From: CAYOFK01 sp964403185
GTDB lineage: Bacteria > Bacteroidota > Bacteroidia > Bacteroidales > VadinHA17
Direction: 5' to 3'
Assembly (NCBI GenBank): GCA_964403185.1
Contig: CAYOFK010000006.1
Coordinates: forward strand, 1 to 33,937
DNA: 33,937 bases
This document shows, piece by piece, positions 17,894-25,686 of the stretch. The notes below the pieces were generated by a model that searched no databases, was not told the origin of the DNA, and saw only the letters and a list, made by a program, of their open reading frames with translations. A program made the position numbers and the translations under genes. Position 1 is the first letter of the stretch, and every line of letters starts with the position of its first letter.

Positions 17894-17916
17894 ACCGGAA
17901 CACAAAAGGTTCCGGT
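17894..17916. repeat. Short perfect inverted repeat upstream of the lipoprotein gene
   Basis: ACCGGAAC (17894-17901), loop ACAAAAG, GTTCCGGT (17909-17916). The 8-bp stem has no U-run on either side, so it is not a standard terminator. It lies 39-61 bases before the lipoprotein start on the minus strand and could be a leader hairpin or an operator. The rest of 17856-18032 shows nothing clear. Confidence 0.4.
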
Positions 17917-18032
17917 TGGGTGGTTCAAATTTTATGCAAGCTTGTTTTGCTCAGGGTTAGGATTGAGTGGCGGGCCTGGCTCAGGCGAGATGAGAACTGA
18001 ACATGCTTTTGAGACGCCTCTATAATTGCGGA

Positions 18033-18803
18033 TTAATAGTCTTTAATTTCCGTGATATTGAGGTTTTCGGGATTGAGATCCACTTTGGTCATGTAGGATT
18101 CGCAGGTAGCGATATTAATTACGAGTAAAGATCCTGATAAAACGGGACCATATCCTGTGATCATTTTCAGCACCTCGCTGGCTTGCATGGTTCCAATAAT
18201 ACCGGGCAGCACACCAATGACACCCACATCCTCAGGCTGAACAGCCTCTTCCGGCCCGGGTGGTTCTGAGAGCAGGCACCTGAGAGTAGGTCCGCCCTTA
18301 TAGTTAAATACTGAAAATTGTCCTTCAAATTTATAAATGGAACCATATATCAACGGTTTTTTTTGGATGACACAAGCATCATTGATCAGGTAGCTGCTTT
18401 GGAGATTATCAGTGGCATCCACAACAATATCATACTCACCAACCACCGGAAGGGCATTCTTTTTGGAGAACTTGATGTTTAAGATATTTATGTCCAGAAG
18501 GTCGTTCAGTTCTTTCAGGCGCTCATTAGCTATTATGGCCTTGTGTTTTCCCAGATCGTGCGATCCATATAAAACCTGTCTTTGCAGGTTCGATTCATCC
18601 ACCTTATCATCATCCATAATGCCCAGGGTGCCCACACCGGCTGCAGCCAGGTATTGCAAAACAGGACATCCCAATCCGCCCGCACCAACTACCAGGACCC
18701 GGGCTTGTTTAAGCTTTTCCTGACCTTGTTGACTGATCTCGGGGATCATCATCTGACGCTGGTAGCGACGGATTTCTTTGGGGGTAAGTGGCAGAGATTT
18801 CAT
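18033..18803 (-). CDS. ThiF/MoeB/HesA-type E1-like adenylyltransferase
   Basis: A 256-residue enzyme of the ubiquitin-activating-like superfamily. It would adenylate the C-terminal Gly-Gly of a sulfur-carrier protein (ThiS or MoaD type) for thiamine, molybdopterin or related sulfur transfer. Seen: N-terminal RYQRQMMIPEI; nucleotide-binding GAGGLG (40-45); D64 region (MDDDKVDESNLQRQ); VDATDN (129-133). VGVIGVLPGIIGTMQASEVLKMITG at the C-terminal end is typical of the family. The CxxC zinc pairs and the Cys that precedes the GV-x-G motif in MoeB/ThiF are missing: at that place the sequence is AVQPEDVGVIG, and only C176 and C234 remain as single cysteines. No thi or moa genes are nearby, so the pathway is open. 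Confidence 0.85.
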   Translation of the reverse strand: MKSLPLTPKEIRRYQRQMMIPEISQQGQEKLKQARVLVVGAGGLGCPVLQYLAAAGVGTLGIMDDDKVDESNLQRQVLYGSHDLGKHKAIIANERLKELNDLLDINILNIKFSKKNALPVVGEYDIVVDATDNLQSSYLINDACVIQKKPLIYGSIYKFEGQFSVFNYKGGPTLRCLLSEPPGPEEAVQPEDVGVIGVLPGIIGTMQASEVLKMITGYGPVLSGSLLVINIATCESYMTKVDLNPENLNITEIKDY

Positions 18804-18874
18804 CTGTTATTATTTTAGAATATAAATATACAAATTCTTAAAATGGTTCCATTTGTCCTATAACATATAACCTT

Positions 18875-18910
18875 TAAACCTGCGAGGTTTTCGAAAACCC
18901 CGCAGGTTTA
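18875..18910. repeat. Imperfect intergenic palindrome (hairpin)
   Basis: Arms 18875-18890 and 18895-18910 read TAAACCTGCGAGGTTT and AAACCCCGCAGGTTTA around a TCGA centre. The only mismatch is A/C on the + strand, which becomes a T-G wobble on the minus strand, so the RNA hairpin is better in the direction of the neighbouring minus-strand genes. It lies between the beta-barrel gene stop and the ThiF-like start. There is no U-run. It looks like a dispersed intergenic repeat. Confidence 0.55.
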
Positions 18911-18943
18911 ATATACTAATTGATTCAAGGATAAAATTACATA

Positions 18944-19915
18944 TTAAAATCCAAGGAGGACCAGGCCAATGGAATAAGGATATAATTCAGGACTGTTCTG
19001 GAACAGGGGAGTGATGTTATAATTTGCAAACAACCTCAGGAATTTAAAACCGGCCCTGAAAGTGACCTGTGCCTGTATGGGCGTTACACTGTAATCGTCA
19101 AAATTCCGAATGTCGTAATTGATGTTCTGATCGGTGTACCGGACCCGGGTATAAGCACGCAACTTCAACGAACCGATGACCCCGCCGGCGATATATAAAC
19201 GCCTGCCATATCTGCCTGGCGAAAGGTGAAACTCCATGATCAAAGGAATGGTAAAATAATCCACATGGAATTTGGACATGCTGACGCTTCCCGGCAAAGG
19301 AACCTCAACGATATTTCCCGTCGCATCCCTGGCAATGGTACTGGTGCCGCGAAATTTATAGTCGTTCAACTGAAATCCCATTCCTGTCACCAGCCCAATA
19401 CTCTGATGTGCAATGTTAAGACTGTACTGGAGGATGTTAAAATTCACATTCCAGGAATTGTTACTGCTCAGTGACATAAAATCATTGGGTAAATTAAAAC
19501 CCGGGGTCAGATAGTTGTTCATCCCCAGTTCAAATCCGGACCAGTGACCTTTAAAGCGCCGCTTAGACCTGAATTTGAATTCCCGGGCAATATCTTCCAC
19601 ATCCATGATTTCAACCGTGGTGCCACTACCGGTTTCAACGATCTTAATTCCCTTTTTACCCACCTTTATTCTTATAGTATCCTTTTTATCCTGTACGATC
19701 ACTCCGCCGTTCCGGCCAACCACCACTTCAGTTCCTGACTGGTCCTCAATCACAGAAACCACATTCCCTGATCCAAATCGAACATTCGTTGTATCTGAAG
19801 GCTTTTGATGGACCCTGGAGGTATCCTTAACGGGCACCACTTCTTTTTCCTGTGAATAAAGTGTAAGCGGTAAAACCACACCAATGATCAGAAGAATGGA
19901 AGCTGCATATTTCAT
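18944..19915 (-). CDS. Outer-membrane beta-barrel protein (PorT-like class)
   Basis: A 323-residue protein with signal peptide about residues 1-22 (ends LTLYSQ). A periplasmic-looking linker about 23-120 is rich in Val, Gly and charged residues. About eight amphipathic beta-strands follow (about 125-323), with alternating aromatic residues such as FHVDYFTIPLIMEFHL, and the chain ends GLVLLGF, a C-terminal Phe as in barrels recognised by the BAM complex. Function cannot be read. It follows the sigma/anti-sigma pair on the same strand after 234 bases, and such trios are common in Bacteroidota, so envelope-stress or regulatory linkage is plausible. Confidence 0.8.
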   Translation of the reverse strand: MKYAASILLIIGVVLPLTLYSQEKEVVPVKDTSRVHQKPSDTTNVRFGSGNVVSVIEDQSGTEVVVGRNGGVIVQDKKDTIRIKVGKKGIKIVETGSGTTVEIMDVEDIAREFKFRSKRRFKGHWSGFELGMNNYLTPGFNLPNDFMSLSSNNSWNVNFNILQYSLNIAHQSIGLVTGMGFQLNDYKFRGTSTIARDATGNIVEVPLPGSVSMSKFHVDYFTIPLIMEFHLSPGRYGRRLYIAGGVIGSLKLRAYTRVRYTDQNINYDIRNFDDYSVTPIQAQVTFRAGFKFLRLFANYNITPLFQNSPELYPYSIGLVLLGF

Positions 19916-20149
19916 GTTTAGTCTGTTTTAATGAACAATGGATCTTCTAGTACTTTGTCCCTATGACGACGGGTATTACCATTTTGTTACAACGATGTGG
20001 CAGGCAGGGTTTCGTACTTCATCTTTCTCCCTGATCCCCGGGGATCCCTGTTTTTCATGCACATCAGAATATCTGGCTTTTCAGTATTGCTATGGAAGGG
20101 ACCATCTTACAAAACAGGACAGGGAGCGTTGGTAATCAAATAATCCGGG
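19916..20149. other. Gene-free stretch with a 14-bp palindrome
   Basis: These 234 bases lie between the beta-barrel gene start and the anti-sigma gene stop. I see no convincing gene. The only clear structure is the perfect palindrome GATCCCCGGGGATC at 20033-20046. It should hold the promoter of the beta-barrel gene, but no exact TANNTTTG was found on the minus strand. Confidence 0.4.
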
Positions 20150-21238
20150 TTAATCATTATCCAGTTGGGTGGAAAACTTCAAACCATCTGACACAAAAGC
20201 CAATGAGGTCAGTTTGCCATTCCGGTTTGTTGAGGAATTCAATTGTAAATGAGATCCGGTAAGTTTATTAATACCGTTGACTCCGGCTTTTGCAATGGCA
20301 ATAAGTAGTGGGGTGTAGGATTCTCCGGAATTCCGGGAGTTTAGGAGCTTAATCTTGAAATCCTTTATGGTATATGATTCAAGCGTTGCCAGATCGTCCT
20401 CTGTAAGAAATTCAGGAATATATATCACGGGAGGTTTCAGTCCGGCATCAGGGTTGGAGAGGGGGAGGAGATTAGCCTGCGTGGAAAGGATCTCCGGCAG
20501 GATGATCAACTCCCTGCTGACCTCAGAGGCAATCTTTTCCTCAGTATCATTTAAAGGTTTTTCAACAGTCTGTAACTTCAGGTAATTATTTGTTGCATTT
20601 GCGTCCTGTACTGCTAAAAGGGGCCTGACCTCCCCGGTTTCTTCCCGGGGTTTTATTTCAGTAATTACAGTTGGCACAGACGGGTTTTTATCATCTCCGG
20701 AAGCTATTGGGTCGCGGATGTGTGCCACGGTCTGGCGGCTTTCTCCAACCAGGAAGATCCGTAATACCAGTGCCAGTAAAATAAAAGCTGCTGCTGTATA
20801 ACGGATCCAGACGGGGATGAGTATTTTAAAACCCGGTTTCTTCAGCAATTTCTTCTGATCGAAATGCTCTGCGGAAGGCGACAGTTTTATCAGGGAATAC
20901 TGGTTAAATAAATATCTGAGTTCAGGGTCGGCACTCATTTTCTTCAGCAGGGCATTGGAATCAACCGGTTCCAGGTCTTTTTCAAGTTGGGCGATACATT
21001 CGAAATCCTCACGGGGAATGGTGTGTAGCAGGTCGGTGTGTGTTTTTTTCAGAAAGTCGTTTTGACCGAAGGAGATCAGGTTTGCAGAAACTTCTATTCC
21101 AACGATTGAAAACACCTCATCTTTCAGATCAGGATTTTGTTCAAGGAACATTCTGAAAGCTTCCGTTTGGAGAGCATTCAGATTTCCTTCAAGATAATCA
21201 AGGGCAAACACCTCATAATTGGCACGGTCGATTCTCAT
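20150..21238 (-). CDS. Putative anti-sigma factor, single-pass membrane protein
   Basis: A 362-residue protein whose start lies 2 bases beyond the sigma factor stop, so the two are translated together. The N-terminal cytoplasmic part (1-140) begins with a helical theme seen in anti-sigma factors (ALDYLEGNL...AFRMFLEQNPDLKDEV); a weaker copy appears about 78-115 (IAQLEKDLE...MSADPELRYLF). One TM is about 142-163 (TAAAFILLALVLRIFLV). The periplasmic part (about 165-362) is low in Cys and unrecognised. The zinc-binding HxxxCxxC of ZAS anti-sigma factors is not present. The anti-sigma role rests on position and layout, not on a known domain. Confidence 0.65.
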   Translation of the reverse strand: MRIDRANYEVFALDYLEGNLNALQTEAFRMFLEQNPDLKDEVFSIVGIEVSANLISFGQNDFLKKTHTDLLHTIPREDFECIAQLEKDLEPVDSNALLKKMSADPELRYLFNQYSLIKLSPSAEHFDQKKLLKKPGFKILIPVWIRYTAAAFILLALVLRIFLVGESRQTVAHIRDPIASGDDKNPSVPTVITEIKPREETGEVRPLLAVQDANATNNYLKLQTVEKPLNDTEEKIASEVSRELIILPEILSTQANLLPLSNPDAGLKPPVIYIPEFLTEDDLATLESYTIKDFKIKLLNSRNSGESYTPLLIAIAKAGVNGINKLTGSHLQLNSSTNRNGKLTSLAFVSDGLKFSTQLDND

Positions 21239-21240
21239 GG

Positions 21241-21735
21241 TTAAATCAGTATTTCCACTTTTCCAATCCGTTCTTTCAGGAACAATCGTCCACGGTAGAT
21301 ATACACCTTCACTTTGGATTCAGAAAGGCCGGTAAGTTCAGAAATTTCTTTATAGGAATACCCTTCATAGTCTCTGAGGAGGATGACAGATCGCTGGTCT
21401 TCAGGAAGTTGAAGAATGATTTTATGAAGGATCTCATTGACATCGGGATGAATTTGTTCTTCAGCAGGTTCAACAGCTTGTTCGTTCAGATAGGCCTGCT
21501 GTCTTTTTTCTTTTCGAATGCCATCAATAAATGTGTGGTAAGCAGTTGAAAACAGATAGGATTTGCATTTTTCAAAAGGAACTTCCTCAATTTTCCGCCA
21601 CAATTTTTCATAGGAATCCTGAACAATATCTTTTGCTTTTTCCTCATCGGCCAGGCTTTTAAGGACAAACCTGAAAATATTATCGCTGTACAGGTCAACA
21701 GTTTTGTTGAATTCTTCAACGGTCATGGCACACAT
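21241..21735 (-). CDS. ECF-type RNA polymerase sigma factor
   Basis: A 164-residue sigma-70 family protein. Region 2 is about residues 12-80 (DIVQDSYEKLWRKIEEVPFEKCKSYLFSTAYHTFIDGIRKEKR), covering core binding and -10 recognition. Region 4 is about 104-155 (LPEDQRSVILLRDYEGYSYKEISELTGLSESKVKVYIYRGR), the helix-turn-helix for -35 recognition. There is no region 1.1 or 3, as expected for ECF members. The next gene is the candidate anti-sigma factor. The start could also be Met4 at 21726. It is transcribed away from the exchanger gene. Confidence 0.92.
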   Translation of the reverse strand: MCAMTVEEFNKTVDLYSDNIFRFVLKSLADEEKAKDIVQDSYEKLWRKIEEVPFEKCKSYLFSTAYHTFIDGIRKEKRQQAYLNEQAVEPAEEQIHPDVNEILHKIILQLPEDQRSVILLRDYEGYSYKEISELTGLSESKVKVYIYRGRLFLKERIGKVEILI

Positions 21736-21776
21736 TCTAAATTAGGACGGTTTATGACAGGATTTTGTTACAGGGC

Positions 21777-21797
21777 CAATAAATGGTTAGTTTATTG
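21777..21797. promoter_or_regulatory. Inverted repeat in the divergent promoter region (possible operator)
   Basis: CAATAAA (21777-21783), 7-base spacer, TTTATTG (21791-21797), between the divergent sigma factor and exchanger genes. The 7-bp AT-rich arms suit a dimeric DNA-binding site but could be chance. The region 21736-21931 otherwise shows only imperfect -7 candidates for the exchanger gene (TATCTTGG at 21890, TAATTTTC at 21903). Confidence 0.25.
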
Positions 21798-21931
21798 ACG
21801 GCAAAAAAAACAGTTAGCTGCATTTCAGACAGCAAGATAGAGATAAAACTGTGAGACGGGGATTTTTAAAGTTATTTCCCTCAAATTTGTATCTTGGGAT
21901 TGTAATTTTCGGTAGCCAAACAGAATAAGCG

Positions 21932-24871
21932 ATGAAAAAACTCCTTTTTATCATCTTCATTACAGCCATCATCTTTTCATTTCACAACATCAGCCTGGGG
22001 CAGGAACCCCGGAATCATGATTCTGCAACGACAGAAACGAGCCGGCCAGGTGAACAGGAAGTCTTACATCAAAATGAAACCACACATGAAGAAGAGGGGT
22101 CTCCGGAGGGGTCTCATAGCGCCGATATGTCGCCCCTGTTTTTTATAATCATTGCCCTGATCATTGGAGCGGCCACAAGGCATTTTTTAAGAAAAAGCCC
22201 CTTACCGTTCACAGTGATGTTACTGATCATTGGGTTGATCATGGGGGCTGCTGTTCGTCTGGGCTGGCTGGGAAATTTTTCAGTTGGCAGCTTTCAGGTA
22301 GATTTGGATTTTCTTAAAAAATCCATCAGTTGGGCCGGTCATATAGAACCACATCTGATCCTTTATATTTTTCTTCCTACTTTAATATTCGAAGCTGCTT
22401 TTGCCATGGATGTTCATACATTCAGAAAAACGGCGGTCAATGTTACCATACTGGCCATACCCGGAATCATTGTGGCCATGCTTTTAACCGGGGTGCTTGT
22501 AATGAATCTCAATCTGTTTGGTTTGGCTATGGACGGTTGGGGCTGGGCCATGGCCTTTATGTTTGGGGCTGTGGTCAGTGCCACAGATCCGGTGGCGGTG
22601 GTGGCGGTTTTGAAAGATCTGGGTGCAAGCAAGAAACTGGGAACTCTGATAGAGGGTGAATCCATGCTTAACGACGGAACGGCCATTGTCATTTTTATGG
22701 TATTTCTGGCAGGACTTACCGGAGGGGCTTCAGATACTTCACCCATTCTGGAATTCTTACGTGTTGCAATTGGCGGTGTGGTGATTGGGTTTATTATTGG
22801 CAGTCTTTCGATATCCTGGGTACGCAGGGTTTTCAATGATGCCCTGGTTGAAATTTCAGTCATTATTGCGGCGGCTTATATTACCTTCTATATTTGCGAA
22901 CATTTTTTTCATGTATCGGGCGTACTGGGCCTGGTCACTCTGGGTTTGGCAATGGCAAGTGTTGGAAAGACACGGATCAGTCCGGAGGTGGAGCATTTTC
23001 TTCATGAATTTTGGGAATTGTTTGCCTTTATTGCAAACACACTGATTTTCATTATAGTGGGTGTGGTTATTGCCGAACAGGCTTCCTTTACACGCAAAAA
23101 CGTACTCATTCTCCTTATCGTGTACATTGGCATACATATCATCAGGGCCATTGTAATACTCCTGTTTTATCCGGTCATGCGAAAAGCGGGATATGGATTG
23201 CCCAAAAAGGATGCGCTGGTATTATGGTATGGAGCCCTTCGGGGCGCGGTTGGATTGGCATTGGCTTTAATTGTGGCAAGTGAAAGCAGTATTCCTGAAG
23301 AAATCCGCAGTCAATTCCTGTTCCTTACGGCGGGAATTGTGACCCTGAGTCTGCTTATAAATGCTACCACTATCAAATTTCTGGTAAATAAACTGGGTTT
23401 GACAAAATTATCCCCGGCCAAGGCTCTGATGCATGCAGATGCGTATAAATATCTCTATAACAGTTCACAAAATGCTCTGGATAAGGCAAAAAGAGACCGG
23501 TCCCTTCGCAGGGCGAACTGGGAGGTTGTGAAAGAATACCTTCCGGATCCGGTTGAAGAAGATGAAACAACATCCGTAAAAATTGATACCATTGCCGAAT
23601 TCAGGCGCCGGGTTCTTGAAAAGGAAAAAAGCAGCTACTGGCACCAGTTTAAAAATGGTTTGCTTGGGCCGGCGGCAGTTATGGGTTTAACCGAGACCAT
23701 TGATAATATCATTGATCAGGATGGCATGATCTCACTGTCTGAACGAATGGACCTGGAAGATTCGTGGAAAACCAGAAGCTGGCTGGACCTGATGCAGAAA
23801 ATTCCCTTTTTGGCAAAACTGTCACGCCGCTACTTTTTTGAAAAACTATCGGTAAGTTACGATAGCGCCCGCGCATTTGTTGAGGCACAGGAAGATGCAT
23901 TAAAGCTTGTTGAAAGCATGGTTCGGGGGCTTGAAACCGCCGGCATCAACAACCGGGAAGAAGATGCAAATATCCTGGGCATTATTGAGGAGGAGATTAA
24001 GGAAAATAAGATTCATGGGCAGACATTTTTAAGGAATCTCAGAAAAAATTACCCCGAAATCTATTCTGCCATTACTACCAGACAGGCCATCCGAACCTTG
24101 CTGAATTATGAAAAATATACAGTTGAACGCCTGATGAAAAACGGTCGCCTGGAAAGCAGTGAGGCAAGTAAGCTGATTTCCGAAATTGAAGAGCGCATGA
24201 AAAAGCTCATGGAATCACCGCCTCATGTAAAAATTCCGGATACGATCAGCCTTTTAAAAGAATCCTATCTCTTTAAAGATCTGAATCCGGGGGTTCTGGA
24301 AGAGATCATTCCTTTATTCCAGACAAAAGTGTTTCCCGCCGGGGATAAAATCATTCGTGAAAATGTCTCGGGCAATGGCCTCTATTTTATTGCCAGGGGA
24401 ACCGTCCGGATATCTGTTAAGGATGAGGTTGTGGACATACTGAACAGAGGACGGTATATTGGCGAAATTGCCGGACTTACAGGGATGGCCCGGTCTGCGG
24501 AGGTTGCTGCCGAATCTCCTGTTACAGCCCTTTGGATCTCCAGTTCCCATCTGAGAAAAGTGGTTTCCCAAAATCCGGAGATTACAGAACGCTTGTGGCA
24601 CATTGGCGGCGAACGCATCAGTGAAAACCTGCTGCGGGAAACCGAACCCTATTCTCAATGGAAGCATGAGCAAATCAAGAACCTTGTCCGTAAGGGTTTT
24701 TTGGTTTACAGGGGGCAGGTGTCCCATGAAGAATATCTGGATAAACTGAAGATATTGATTTCAGGAAAGGCAACAAATGCAAACAATAAATCCAGGATCT
24801 TTGAAGCGCCAGCCATCCTGGAAGCGGCCAGTTATAATTTCAGTCCCGATGCCTTGCTCTTTGTATGCTGA
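21932..24871 (+). CDS. Na+/H+ exchanger (CPA1/NHE type) fused to a C-terminal cyclic-nucleotide-binding-like domain
   Basis: A 979-residue integral membrane antiporter. Signal sequence about residues 1-23; an acidic, His-containing external stretch about 24-65; 12-13 TM segments about 66-485. Transport core: SATDPVAVVAVLKDLGASKKLGTLIEGESMLNDGTA (about 216-251), with D219 and the N247-D248 pair expected to bind the cation. GALRGAVGLALAL (435-447) is also typical. A cytoplasmic helical region about 490-775 follows. A cyclic-nucleotide-binding-like domain about 776-895 (LFKDLNPGVLEEI, FPAGDKIIRENVSGNGLYFIARG, IGEIAGLTGMARSAEV) keeps the phosphate-cassette Gly-Glu (844-845) and Arg854, so ligand binding is possible. 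The order is like plant SOS1 and sperm NHE. The TGA stop lies 31 bases before the yceD -7 element. Confidence 0.92.
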   Translation: MKKLLFIIFITAIIFSFHNISLGQEPRNHDSATTETSRPGEQEVLHQNETTHEEEGSPEGSHSADMSPLFFIIIALIIGAATRHFLRKSPLPFTVMLLIIGLIMGAAVRLGWLGNFSVGSFQVDLDFLKKSISWAGHIEPHLILYIFLPTLIFEAAFAMDVHTFRKTAVNVTILAIPGIIVAMLLTGVLVMNLNLFGLAMDGWGWAMAFMFGAVVSATDPVAVVAVLKDLGASKKLGTLIEGESMLNDGTAIVIFMVFLAGLTGGASDTSPILEFLRVAIGGVVIGFIIGSLSISWVRRVFNDALVEISVIIAAAYITFYICEHFFHVSGVLGLVTLGLAMASVGKTRISPEVEHFLHEFWELFAFIANTLIFIIVGVVIAEQASFTRKNVLILLIVYIGIHIIRAIVILLFYPVMRKAGYGLPKKDALVLWYGALRGAVGLALALIVASESSIPEEIRSQFLFLTAGIVTLSLLINATTIKFLVNKLGLTKLSPAKALMHADAYKYLYNSSQNALDKAKRDRSLRRANWEVVKEYLPDPVEEDETTSVKIDTIAEFRRRVLEKEKSSYWHQFKNGLLGPAAVMGLTETIDNIIDQDGMISLSERMDLEDSWKTRSWLDLMQKIPFLAKLSRRYFFEKLSVSYDSARAFVEAQEDALKLVESMVRGLETAGINNREEDANILGIIEEEIKENKIHGQTFLRNLRKNYPEIYSAITTRQAIRTLLNYEKYTVERLMKNGRLESSEASKLISEIEERMKKLMESPPHVKIPDTISLLKESYLFKDLNPGVLEEIIPLFQTKVFPAGDKIIRENVSGNGLYFIARGTVRISVKDEVVDILNRGRYIGEIAGLTGMARSAEVAAESPVTALWISSSHLRKVVSQNPEITERLWHIGGERISENLLRETEPYSQWKHEQIKNLVRKGFLVYRGQVSHEEYLDKLKILISGKATNANNKSRIFEAPAILEAASYNFSPDALLFVC

Positions 24872-24901
24872 ACGTTTTTTTTTTATTCAAATATTAATTT
24901 C

Positions 24902-24909
24902 TACTTTTG
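24902..24909 (+). promoter_or_regulatory. Putative -7 promoter element for yceD-rpmF-plsX-fabH
   Basis: TACTTTTG is an exact TANNTTTG match, 24 bases before the chosen yceD ATG (24933) and after the exchanger stop. The -33 region is a T-run without a clear TTG. Confidence 0.5.
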
Positions 24910-24932
24910 CACGACATTTTTTTCGAAGAACA

Positions 24933-25466
24933 ATGGAGGATTTGCAAACATATGAAATTCAATTCCGGGGTCTTTCAGAAGGGGAACATGATTTTCAGTT
25001 TAAAATAAACAATGAGTTCTTTAAATGTTTTGAGAAATCTGAAATCCGGAGGGGCTCATTAATAGCAAACATTTGCCTGATCAAAAAACCACGGATGCTT
25101 GAAATTGAAGTGCAGTTGATTGGACGGGTTGAGGTGCCATGTGACCGCTGCCTGGAGCCATTCATTTCGCTCCTTGACAATACGCATAAGTTATATGTGA
25201 AGTTTAGTAAAGAACCGGAGGAGGAAACTGAAGATCTTATTTTGCTTTCTGAAAAAGCCTGTAAAATAAATCTCGCTCATTACATTTATGAATTTATTCA
25301 TCTGAGTCTTCCGTATAAAAAAGTGCACCCCGAAGATGCATCAGGAAAAAGCCAGTGTAATCCGGAAATGCTTAAAAAGCTTGACCTGTTAACAGCAAAC
25401 CGGCCAGGTGAGGATACGGATTCGCGGTGGAAAGAATTGAAAGAAGTATTTACCAGTAAAAAATAA
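24933..25466 (+). CDS. yceD: YceD/DUF177 family protein (23S rRNA accumulation protein)
   Basis: A 177-residue protein of the DUF177 family, found next to rpmF in most bacteria and linked to 23S rRNA accumulation. Seen: C70-x2-C73 in VEVPCDRCLEPF, a later single C142 (KSQCNPEML), and the C-terminal SRWKELKEVF, all typical of the family. I chose ATG 24933 because it lies just after the -7 element and gives MEDLQTYEIQFRGL. A longer in-frame reading from 24777 would overlap the exchanger gene by 95 bases with unrelated sequence. The gap to rpmF is 11 bases. It may control translation or decay of the operon mRNA, but that is not visible here. Confidence 0.9.
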   Translation: MEDLQTYEIQFRGLSEGEHDFQFKINNEFFKCFEKSEIRRGSLIANICLIKKPRMLEIEVQLIGRVEVPCDRCLEPFISLLDNTHKLYVKFSKEPEEETEDLILLSEKACKINLAHYIYEFIHLSLPYKKVHPEDASGKSQCNPEMLKKLDLLTANRPGEDTDSRWKELKEVFTSKK

Positions 25467-25477
25467 AATCAGGGAAA

Positions 25478-25663
25478 ATGGCACATCCAAAAAGAAAAAT
25501 TTCAAAACAAAGAAGAGATAAGAGGAGAACACACTACAAGGCCAAACTTCCTACTGTGGCCAGTTGTTCAAATTGTGGGGCCAGCGTACAGTACCACCGG
25601 GTTTGTCCCGAGTGTGGATATTATAAGGGTAAACTGGCTGTTGAGAAAGAATCAGCCGTATAA
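25478..25663 (+). CDS. rpmF: 50S ribosomal protein bL32
   Basis: A 61-residue ribosomal protein of the large subunit. The N-terminus MAHPKRKISKQRRDKRRTH is the usual highly basic one. A zinc ribbon is formed by C30-x2-C33 and C43-x2-C46, so this is the zinc-binding (C+) form. Length is normal. It lies between yceD and plsX, 23 bases before plsX, an arrangement shared by many bacteria. Confidence 0.98.
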   Translation: MAHPKRKISKQRRDKRRTHYKAKLPTVASCSNCGASVQYHRVCPECGYYKGKLAVEKESAV

Positions 25664-25686
25664 ATTCTCTAAATTCCGGTTAAATT

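Noticed and set aside
19938..20135. Possible 65-residue gene on the + strand between two minus-strand genes.
   Set aside because: Odd composition (many Cys, Tyr, Trp), no -7 element or ribosome site, and it lies in the promoter region of the barrel gene.
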